Positions 56,791 through 64,000 of a DNA stretch of 64,000 nt are shown here, piece after piece. Each line of letters starts with the position of its first letter. Within the stretch, counting starts at the first letter, position 1. The stretch lies in contig NC_083571.1 in the NCBI RefSeq assembly GCF_027579695.1, positions 36,937,943 through 37,001,942 of the forward strand, in the 5' to 3' direction. A program made the translations under genes and the position numbers. Below the pieces are notes generated by a model. It made no database searches. It had not been told where the DNA came from and worked only from the letters and a program-made list of their open reading frames with translations. The stretch comes from Neoarius graeffei. Its lineage: Eukaryota; Chordata; Actinopteri; Siluriformes; Ariidae.

Positions 56791-57103
56791 TGTGGCAGCG
56801 GGGGCGTGGTCAAGCATCGGTCTGTGACAGGAGGGTGGAGCCGGGGAAGGTGAGTGGCAGATTCGCTACACCTGACGGTAATTAACCTGTGTTTTGTGTG
56901 TGTTTTCCCAGTAAACCGCTCCCTATTTTAAGAGGCTGAGAGAGAGCAGAGGGAGCGCGACCCGGGAGTGGAGGCTGAGAGTGTGTCTGTGTACTGCGAG
57001 TTCTTTTTTAGACTGAAAAGTTTATTAATAAAATACGCTGTTACTACCTCCAAACGTTGTCCTGCCGTCCTCTGTGCTCCACCCACGCATTGTCCGCGCT
57101 ACA
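56791..57103 (+). mobile_element. 5' LTR of Gmr1-type retrotransposon
   Basis: 313 bp from TGTGGCAGCG to CGCGCTACA (TG...CA ends). It contains an AATAAA (57029) near the 3' part and a CTATTTTAAG TATA-like box. Compared by eye along its whole length, it is identical to the 3' LTR. Target duplication TGGAG at 56786-56790 and 61735-61739. Confidence 0.96.
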
Positions 57104-57104
57104 G

Positions 57105-57122
57105 TGGTGCCGAAACCCGGGA
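57105..57122 (+). other. Primer binding site, tRNA-Phe
   Basis: TGGTGCCGAAACCCGGGA is the exact complement of the last 18 nt (with CCA) of vertebrate tRNA-Phe(GAA). It starts one base after the LTR. Confidence 0.85.
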
Positions 57123-57150
57123 AAAGGTGGAGCACCAGTGCTACAGCTCC

Positions 57151-57540
57151 ATGGAATCCTCCCCGTTCGCGGACTTGGTCCACGCCCTCGCCACGGCTCA
57201 GCAGAGCCAGCACCAGGCACTCGTCACGCTCCGAACGGAGCAGGAGCGCCGCTTCGAAGCCCTGGTGCTGGCTCAACAGGAAGATCGAGAGGCGTTCCGG
57301 CGGCTCCTCGCGTCGGCGGGGTCCACCAGCGCCCCGGCCGCGGGCCCGTCTCCCCTCACTGTGACCAAGATGGGCCCGCAGGACGACCCCGAGGCTTTCA
57401 TCACCTTGTTCGAGCAGGTCGCCGAAGCCTCGGGGTGGCCGATGGAGCAGCGCGCGGCGCGCCTCCTCCCCCCTCCTGACTGGAGAGGCGCAGCTGGCCG
57501 CATTACAGCTCCCCGCCGACCGCCGGCTGGCCTACGCTGA
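57151..57540 (+). CDS. gag: Gag N-terminal frame, frameshifted
   Basis: Starts MESSPFADLVHALATAQQSQ with a coiled-coil-like, Gln/Glu-rich region (LRTEQERRFEALVLAQQEDR) and MGPQDDPEAFITLFEQVAEA, typical of the capsid start in Ty3/Gypsy and related domesticated genes. The frame runs wrong after a run of six C at about 57468-57473. The expected capsid sequence continues in the next frame, so one base separates gag from the rest. This may be a true mutation or a homopolymer error. Confidence 0.8.
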   Translation: MESSPFADLVHALATAQQSQHQALVTLRTEQERRFEALVLAQQEDREAFRRLLASAGSTSAPAAGPSPLTVTKMGPQDDPEAFITLFEQVAEASGWPMEQRAARLLPPPDWRGAAGRITAPRRPPAGLR

Positions 57541-57565
57541 CCTTCGCCGGGCCGTCCTCCAGCGC

Positions 57566-60500
57566 GTGGGGCGCACGCCGGAGCAGCAGCGCCAGCGCTT
57601 CCGCGCGCTGCGGATGGAGGAAGCCGGCAGCCCGTTCGCGTTTGGCCAGCAGCTCCGGGACGCCTGCTGGCGGTGGCTGAGGGCCGAAGATCGCGACGCC
57701 GAGGGAATCATCGACCAGGTGGCGCTGGAACAGTTCGTTGCCCGCTTACCAGCCGGAACCGCGGAGTGGGTCCAGTGCCACCGCCCGGCGTCGCTGGATC
57801 AGGCCGTAGGACTGGCGGAGGATCATCTGGCGGCTGTACCGGCGGCAGGACAATGGATGACATCGTCTTCTGTCTCCTCTTCTCTCTCTCTGTCTTCCCC
57901 CCCTCCTCCCGTGTCCCGTCCTCGCCCCATTCCCCCACCACGGAGGCGGGGGCCGGCCCCACCCCAGCCGGCCCGCCGCACCCGTGGTGCCCTCCCGTTT
58001 CTCCCTTCTGTGTCTGTCTCCCCCCCCCCTCAGGTGAGTGAGCCCCAGAACACAGTTGCAGAGGGGAGGCCCGGGCCGGTTTGCTGGCGCTGCGGGGAAC
58101 CGGGCCACCTGCAGCAACAATGTGCAGCGATGGAGGTGGGGGCGGTGGTGCGGATCCCCGACGCGCCAGAGGCTGCCCTCGATCGGGCCGGAGCGTATCG
58201 CATACCGGTAAGTGTACAAGGGGCTACATATCAGGCGTTGGTGGATTCAGGCTGCAATCAGACCTCGATCCGCCAAAGCCTGGTGCAAGACGAGGCATTG
58301 GGGGGAGCACAAGGGGTGAAGGTGTTGTGTGTGCACGGGGATATTCACAGCTACCCGTTGGTGTCGGTCCACATATATTTTAGAGGGGAAAAATCTATAG
58401 TGAAGGTGGCGGTTAATCCTCGCCTTACCCACTCTTTGATCTTGGGGACCGATTGGCCGGGATTTCGGGGTTTAATGGCACGCCTAGTAAAGAGTGGGTC
58501 CTGCCGGTTGACGGGGGAGGGTCCCGGTGTCGCTTTGGCTGGAGCGGCGGTCGCAGAGCCGTCTACGTCACCTCCGCGACAGGGTGAGGAGCCGCCGGCC
58601 CCTCCTCTTTCTATTGGGGAATCCCTCGTGGATTTCCCACTGGAACAATCGCGAGACGAGACTCTGCGACACGCGTTTGACCAAGTGAGAGTAATCGATG
58701 GTCAAACGCTCCAGCCGAACGCCACCCCGTCCTTCCCCTATTTTTCCATTTTGAAGGATAGATTATATCGAGTGACGCAGGACACTCAGACGAAAGAGCG
58801 AGTCACCCAGTTATTAATTCCAAAGAGCCGCCGGGAATTGGTATTCCAGGCGGCCCACTTTAATCCCATGGCCGGACACCGCGGGCAGGATAAGACACTC
58901 GCCCGGATAATGGCCCGATTCTATTGGCCGGGGATTCGCGGCGACGTCCGTAAGTGGTGTACGGCGTGCCGCGAATGCCAGTTAGTAAATCCAGCGGCCA
59001 TTCCAAAAGCGCCCTTGCGCCCCCTACCATTAATCGAGACCCCGTTCGAAAGAATTGGGATGGATCTCGTTGGGCCATTAGATCGGTCAACACGAGGGTA
59101 CCGCTTTATATTAGTCCTGGTGGACTATGCAACGCGATACCCGGAAGCGGTGCCTCTTCGCAATATCTCAGCACGCAGTATTGCAGAGGCCCTCTTCCAC
59201 GTCATCTCCCGGGTTGGAATCCCGAAAGAGATTCTGACTGACCAAGGCACCTCGTTTATGTCACGAACACTGAGCGAACTGTATGGGCTACTAGGTATTA
59301 AGCCGATCCGCACCAGCGTTTATCACCCACAGACGGACGGTTTAGTTGAACGGTTCAATCGCACCCTCAAGAATATTATTAAAAAATTCGTAAGTGAGGA
59401 CGCACGTAACTGGGATAAGTGGCTCGAACCCTTGTTGTTTGCAGTGCGAGAGGTCCCCCAAGCCTCCACGGGGTTTTCCCCGTTTGAATTATTATACGGG
59501 CGTAAGCCGCGCGGCATCTTAGATGTACTGCGGGAAAATTGGGAGGAGGGACCTTCACAGAGCAAAAACGAAATTCAGTACGTTATGGATCTGCGCGCAA
59601 AACTCCACACGCTCACCCACCTAACTCAGGAGAATTTGCGGCAGGCCCAGGAACGGCAAGTCCGCCTGTACAACAAGGGCACGCGCCTTAGAGAGTTCAC
59701 TCCGGGAGAGAAGGTACTCGTCCTGTTGCCCACGTCGAGCTCCAAATTAATCGCCAAGTGGCAAGGACCCTTTGAGGTCACACGGCGAGTCGGGGACGTC
59801 GACTACGAGGTTAGGCGAACGGACAGGGAGGGGGCGCTACAGATCTACCACCTCAATCTGCTGAAACTCTGGAATGAGGAGGTCCCCGTGGCGTTGGTGT
59901 CGGTAGTTCCGGAGAAGGCGGAGCTGGGGCCGGAGGTCCCCAAAGGGTCATTGGCATCACGTACCTCTCCGGTCCCCTGTGGAGACCACCTCTCCCCGAC
60001 CCAACTCGCGGAGGTCGCCCAGTTGCAGGCCGAGTTTTCGGATGTGTTCTCGCCCCTGCCCGGTCGCACGAACCTCATAGAACACCACATAGAGACGCCC
60101 CCGGGGGTGGTAGTGCGTAGCCGCCCTTATAGACTACCCGAACACAAAAAAAAGGTGGTTCGGGAAGAACTTCAGGCCATGCTCGAAATGGGCATCGTCG
60201 AGGAGTCCCACAGTGACTGGAGCAGCCCAGTGGTCTTGGTTCCCAAGGCCGACGGGTCGGTCCGGTTCTGTGTGGACTATAGAAAAGTCAACGCGGTGTC
60301 TAAATTCGACGCATACCCAATGCCTCGTATTGATGAGCTGCTCGATCGACTAGGCACGGCTCGCTTTTACTCGACACTGGATTTGACGAAGGGATATTGG
60401 CAGATCCCCTTGACTCCATTATCCCGAGAGAAAACGGCCTTTTCCACACCGTTCGGCTTACACCAGTTCGTCACACTTCCGTTTGGGCTGTTTGGGGCGC

Positions 60501-61516
60501 CCGCTACGTTTCAGCGGCTGATGGACCGGGTCCTCCGGCCGCACGCCACCTATGCGGCCGCGTACCTAGACGACATCATCATTTATAGCAATGACTGGCA
60601 GCGGCACCTGCAACACCTGAGGGCCGTCCTTAGGTCGCTGAGGCGGGCGGGACTCACTGCCAACCCGAAGAAGTGTGCGATTGGGCGGGTGGAAGTACGG
60701 TATCTGGGCTTCCACTTGGGCAACGGGCAGGTGCGTCCCCAAATTAATAAGACTGCAGCGATTGCGGCCTGCCCGAGGCCCAAGACCAAAAAGGGGGTGA
60801 GACAGTTCCTGGGGCTGGCTGGCTACTATCGTAGGTTTATACCTAATTATTCGGACGTCACCAGCCCGCTGACTGACCTCACTAAAAAGGGGGCACCAGA
60901 TCCGGTCCAGTGGACGGAGCAGTGCCAGCGGGCTTTCTCTGAGGTAAAGGCTGCACTGTGTGGTGGGCCACTCTTACACTCCCCTGACTTCTCTCTCCCT
61001 TTTTTGTTGCAGACGGATGCGTCGGACAGAGGGCTGGGGGCCGTTTTGTCCCAGCAGGTGGAGGGGGAGGACCGCCCAGTCCTATACATCAGCCGCAAGC
61101 TGTCAGTGCGTGAGGGGCGCTACAGCACCATTGAGAAGGAGTGCCTGGCGATCAAGTGGGCGGTCCTCGCCCTCCGTTACTACCTGCTGGGGCGCTCTTT
61201 CACCCTCTGTTCGGACCACGCGCCCCTCCAGTGGCTCCACCGCATGAAGGATGCCAACGCGCGGATCACCCGTTGGTATCTGGCACTCCAACCCTTCAAC
61301 TTCAAGGTGGTCCACAGGCCGGGGGCGCAGATGGTCGTGGCGGACTTCCTCTCCCGTCAAGGGGGGGGGGAGTCGGCTGCGGGCCGGACGGGCGCCCGGC
61401 CTGAGTCGGGCGGTGGGGGTATGTGGCAGCGGGGGCGTGGTCAAGCATCGGTCTGTGACAGGAGGGTGGAGCCGGGGAAGGTGAGTGGCAGATTCGCTAC
61501 ACCTGACGGTAATTAA
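57566..61516 (+). CDS. pol: Gag-pol polyprotein: PR, integrase, RT, RNase H
   Basis: 1316 open codons. In order: the rest of capsid (residues 1-100); a Pro/Ser-rich linker; a CCHC zinc knuckle CWRCGEPGHLQQQC (173-186); aspartic protease with VDSG (about 226); integrase zinc finger (HFNPMAGH...CTACREC, about 431-472); integrase core with D (MDLVGP), D (LTDQGTS) and E (LVERFNR) between about 498 and 594; a GPF chromatin-side motif (KWQGPFEV); reverse transcriptase from about 852 with YLDD at 1000-1003; RNase H (QTDASDRGLGAVL, about 1149) to HRPGAQMVVADFLSR. Integrase lies before reverse transcriptase, unlike ordinary Ty3/Gypsy elements and as in Gmr1. All catalytic residues are intact. The frame starts at the first Met after the gag break and runs into the 3' LTR. 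Confidence 0.93.
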   Translation: MGRTPEQQRQRFRALRMEEAGSPFAFGQQLRDACWRWLRAEDRDAEGIIDQVALEQFVARLPAGTAEWVQCHRPASLDQAVGLAEDHLAAVPAAGQWMTSSSVSSSLSLSSPPPPVSRPRPIPPPRRRGPAPPQPARRTRGALPFLPSVSVSPPPQVSEPQNTVAEGRPGPVCWRCGEPGHLQQQCAAMEVGAVVRIPDAPEAALDRAGAYRIPVSVQGATYQALVDSGCNQTSIRQSLVQDEALGGAQGVKVLCVHGDIHSYPLVSVHIYFRGEKSIVKVAVNPRLTHSLILGTDWPGFRGLMARLVKSGSCRLTGEGPGVALAGAAVAEPSTSPPRQGEEPPAPPLSIGESLVDFPLEQSRDETLRHAFDQVRVIDGQTLQPNATPSFPYFSILKDRLYRVTQDTQTKERVTQLLIPKSRRELVFQAAHFNPMAGHRGQDKTLARIMARFYWPGIRGDVRKWCTACRECQLVNPAAIPKAPLRPLPLIETPFERIGMDLVGPLDRSTRGYRFILVLVDYATRYPEAVPLRNISARSIAEALFHVISRVGIPKEILTDQGTSFMSRTLSELYGLLGIKPIRTSVYHPQTDGLVERFNRTLKNIIKKFVSEDARNWDKWLEPLLFAVREVPQASTGFSPFELLYGRKPRGILDVLRENWEEGPSQSKNEIQYVMDLRAKLHTLTHLTQENLRQAQERQVRLYNKGTRLREFTPGEKVLVLLPTSSSKLIAKWQGPFEVTRRVGDVDYEVRRTDREGALQIYHLNLLKLWNEEVPVALVSVVPEKAELGPEVPKGSLASRTSPVPCGDHLSPTQLAEVAQLQAEFSDVFSPLPGRTNLIEHHIETPPGVVVRSRPYRLPEHKKKVVREELQAMLEMGIVEESHSDWSSPVVLVPKADGSVRFCVDYRKVNAVSKFDAYPMPRIDELLDRLGTARFYSTLDLTKGYWQIPLTPLSREKTAFSTPFGLHQFVTLPFGLFGAPATFQRLMDRVLRPHATYAAAYLDDIIIYSNDWQRHLQHLRAVLRSLRRAGLTANPKKCAIGRVEVRYLGFHLGNGQVRPQINKTAAIAACPRPKTKKGVRQFLGLAGYYRRFIPNYSDVTSPLTDLTKKGAPDPVQWTEQCQRAFSEVKAALCGGPLLHSPDFSLPFLLQTDASDRGLGAVLSQQVEGEDRPVLYISRKLSVREGRYSTIEKECLAIKWAVLALRYYLLGRSFTLCSDHAPLQWLHRMKDANARITRWYLALQPFNFKVVHRPGAQMVVADFLSRQGGGESAAGRTGARPESGGGGMWQRGRGQASVCDRRVEPGKVSGRFATPDGN
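61408..61421 (+). other. Polypurine tract
   Basis: A purine-rich GGGCGGTGGGGGTA lies directly before the 3' LTR, as needed for plus-strand priming. It is interrupted by pyrimidines, so its exact limits are uncertain. A second G-rich tract lies at 61361. Confidence 0.5.
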
Positions 61517-61734
61517 CCTGTGTTTTGTGTGTGTTTTCCCAGTAAACCGCTCCCTATTTTAAGAGGCTGAGAGAGAGCAGAGGGAGCGCGACCCGGGAGT
61601 GGAGGCTGAGAGTGTGTCTGTGTACTGCGAGTTCTTTTTTAGACTGAAAAGTTTATTAATAAAATACGCTGTTACTACCTCCAAACGTTGTCCTGCCGTC
61701 CTCTGTGCTCCACCCACGCATTGTCCGCGCTACA
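61422..61734 (+). mobile_element. 3' LTR of Gmr1-type retrotransposon
   Basis: 313 bp, identical by eye to the 5' LTR. Followed by the TGGAG target duplication, after which the Tc1 transposase reading resumes. Confidence 0.96.
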
Positions 61735-62349
61735 TGGAGCAATATCAGAAAGGAGTTCGACAGTGTAAAATTGCAAAGAGTTTGAGCATATCATCATCTA
61801 CAGTGCATAATATCATCAAAAGATTCAGAGAATCTGGAAGAATCTCTGTGCGTAAGGGTCAAGGCCAGAAAACCATACTGGGTGCCTGTGATCTTCGGGC
61901 CCTTAGACGGCACCGCATCACATACAGGCATGCTTCTGTATTGGAAATCACAAAATGGGCTCAGGAATATTTCCAGAGAACATTATCTGTGAACACAATT
62001 CACCGTGCCATCCGCCGTTGCCAGCTAAAACTCTATAGTTCAAAGAAGAAGCCGTATCTAAACACGATCCAGAAGCGCAGACGTCTTCTCTGGGCCAAGG
62101 CTCATTTAAAATGGACTGTGGCAAAGTGGAAAACTGTTCTGTGGTCAGACGAATCAAAATTTGAAGTTCTTTATGGAAATCAGGGACGCCGTGTCATTCG
62201 GACTAAAGAGGAGAAGGACGGCCCAAGTTGTTATCAGCGCTCAGTTCAGAAGCCTGCATCTCTGATGGTATGGGGTTGCATTAGTGCGTGTGGCATGGGC
62301 AGCTTACACATCTGGAAAGACACAATCAATGCTGAAAGGTATATCCAGG

Positions 62350-63012
62350 TCACCCACGTGCAATGAACCGGTGCTACAGGTGCTCTAGCCCCTGCCCCTT
62401 TTCTGTTTGCTGTCCAAAGTGCCCTTTTCATAGGGACTGTTTTGTTGTTGTTGTTTTTTTATATTTGTAAAAGATAAGTTAGCTCCAACATCAATATTCT
62501 CTACAATTTGACAATAATATATGAAATTATAGATTTATAAAATAACGTTTTTCTATGTAAATGCGGGCATCAATCCGTGACGTCATGCATTCAGTGACCC
62601 TCCGTGCAGAAAGCGCATGTAGGCGGTTGACAGTGGGAGACAGTGCGAGGAACGGCATGGCATGGGCGTCGCCACCATTGAATGTGAAGGGGACAATCCC
62701 CCTCACATTTCATAATTCTTCGTTTGGACCCCCCCACACACACACACACACATTTAACCAGTGGTGTAGTGGAGATTTTTAAAGTGGGGGTACGCGATTC
62801 GTGACGTCATAGATTTGATATCATGTCAGAAGCGGTAGCCTTTGTTTGGTCGCCTATGTTTGGTATGAATGATTTGTATAAATGTTACGTTCTTTTAACA
62901 ACACAAGAGGGCACAAGAAGACACTTTTTTTCAGACATTTTTATGTGTGCAATTTTCATTCGTGTTTGTCAGTACAGCCCAACTGTTATGGCGAAAAGCC
63001 GCGGTTTATTTT
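62350..63012. other. Repeat-like DNA beyond the truncated Tc1, no gene
   Basis: Contains a (CA)n run near 62736 and CG-rich pieces (GTGACGTCAT at 62578 and 62801) like the ends of other fish DNA transposons. No domain or matching terminal repeats were found. Confidence 0.5.
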
Positions 63013-63370
63013 CTCATTCTCTAGCCGCTTTATCCTTCTACAGGGTCGCAGGCAAGCTGGAGCCTATCCCAGCTGACTACGGGCGAAAGGCGGGGTACAC
63101 CCTGGACAAGTCGCCAGGTCATCACAGGGCTGACACATAGACAACCATTCACACTCACATTCACACCTACGGTCAATTTAGAGTCACCAGTTAACCTAAC
63201 CTGCATGTCTTTGGACTGTGGGGGAAACCGGAGCACCCGGAGGAAACCCACGCGGACACGGGGAGAACATGCAAACTCCGCACAGAAAGGCCCTCGCCGG
63301 CCACGGGGCTCGAACCCAGACCTTCTTGCTGTGAGGCGACAGCACTAACCACTACACCACCGTGCCGCCA
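63013..63370 (-). mobile_element. tRNA-derived SINE, copy 13
   Basis: Minus-strand copy with a perfect 11-bp duplication CGGTTTATTTT (63002-63012 and 63371-63381). A short deletion removes part of the GTCTATGTGTCAG region. Confidence 0.94.
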
Positions 63371-63381
63371 CGGTTTATTTT

Positions 63382-64000
63382 GTCTCTAATAAATATGCCG
63401 AAATGGCTAAAGAGGAACAAATTCGCCTTCTCCTTCCGAATGCATCGTCGTAGACAGCACCACTCTGCTGCTGGAACTCAACATAAACCTTGCATAGGTT
63501 TAACATGGACTATCAGGCGTGAAGCCAAAATATTGGAAATTATGATACACAAACACCTTTGTTCATGTTCGATTCATGTTCATTTGAGCCGAGCTGCATT
63601 CGGAATTCGATATTTTTACTAGCCTACTTACTGCCGTGGCAACAGCTACAGCATGTGTCCAGAAGTTCAAAAAAAAGTCACGTCACTCACTCACATCGCA
63701 TACAAACCAGCAATGGGCTGAAATTTATTATAAAAGGCACCAATCGAATAAATCAAGCATTTAGTCTGGCGCGATTGAGGCACCTGCGTATACAAAATAC
63801 ATGACACGCAGCCATTGGGTTAAGCCCTACCATGCACTCCTTCTTAAAGACTTGAGTATTTCTTTAAATTTATTGTCATTTCACATTTTTGGATGTACAA
63901 CAAAACACTAAACAGGAAGGCCACAAAGATTATGAATTTCAAATCATATATATAATACAGTATGTGGTGAAGTTATCTGCGTAAGGATGACCAGGCAGGC
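63382..64000. other. Window end, no feature recognised
   Basis: An 86-codon frame beginning MPKWLKRNKFAFSF (63395-63622 part) has no recognised domain. Nothing else stands out. Confidence 0.5.

Larger units (their letters stand above)
56381..62349 (+). mobile_element. Tc1-like transposon split by an LTR element
   Basis: Left terminus CAACCCCGATTCCAAAAAAG follows TA. The 5' part runs to 56790 and the rest resumes at 61735 after the LTR retrotransposon. The 3' half, including the right terminus, is missing beyond about 62349. Confidence 0.9.
56740..62349 (+). pseudogene. Tc1-like transposase, split and truncated
   Basis: The start MGRGSPIPLILHRQIVE (56740-56790) is separated from [19 protein letters not shown] (61740 onward) by the LTR retrotransposon. 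It continues with the helix-turn-helix [16 protein letters not shown], the first catalytic Asp in [11 protein letters not shown] and [15 protein letters not shown], then stops at INAERYIQV where unrelated DNA begins. The second Asp and the Glu are lost. Confidence 0.9.

Overview
The window is vertebrate, almost certainly teleost, nuclear DNA. The evidence is large introns with GT/AG borders, a vertebrate gene (MTTP) whose 18 coding exons could be assembled by eye, very abundant (CA)n and (CT)n microsatellites, a tRNA-derived SINE present about 13 times, and Tc1, hAT, Harbinger, LINE and LTR elements of the kinds typical of fish genomes. Species was not determined. There are no bacterial-style operons, CRISPR arrays or ribosome binding sites.

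Two host genes are present and they converge. On the plus strand, 228-3731 is a single-exon open frame of 1167 residues matching the C4orf54 family (conserved C-terminal DPxTGQYY motif, DUF4585-like). On the minus strand, 40396 down to 19493 is a complete microsomal triglyceride transfer protein gene (MTTP). Its 18 coding exons sum to 2667 nt, giving 888 residues plus stop, with every splice phase consistent. Human C4orf54 and MTTP are also convergent neighbours, so this is conserved synteny. MTTP is the ER lipid-transfer subunit that, with protein disulfide isomerase, lipidates apoB; a signal peptide is visible in exon 1.

The rest is layered repeats. 3.7-19.5 kb (intergenic): microsatellites, a 70-bp inverted repeat, a palindromic MITE, a THAP fragment, a degraded Tc1 element carrying a SINE and a hAT-like fragment that itself holds a 613-bp Harbinger element, and a foldback SINE. 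MTTP introns: a LINE 3' fragment split by a 1072-bp Harbinger MITE; a minisatellite split by another repeat; a 2.8-kb THAP-bearing ISL2EU-like element with three SINEs; a 2.26-kb, 23-bp-unit minisatellite starting about 10 bp from a splice donor; and a hAT element with a RecQ-helicase fragment element nested inside it. 41.3-50.8 kb (upstream of MTTP): one 9.5-kb nest bounded by hAT-like termini and a perfect 8-bp target duplication. It contains a second ISL2EU-like element, a retrovirus-like LTR end with a tRNA-Ile primer site, MITEs and four SINEs.

53.0-62.4 kb holds a Tc1 element with a SINE in its transposase, a LINE fragment, and a second Tc1 element split by a young, complete LTR retrotransposon (56791-61734; identical-looking 313-bp LTRs, 5-bp target duplication, tRNA-Phe primer site). 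Its pol order is protease-integrase-reverse transcriptase-RNase H. This is the unusual Gmr1-type arrangement for a Ty3/Gypsy-class element and is the most distinctive single item in the window.
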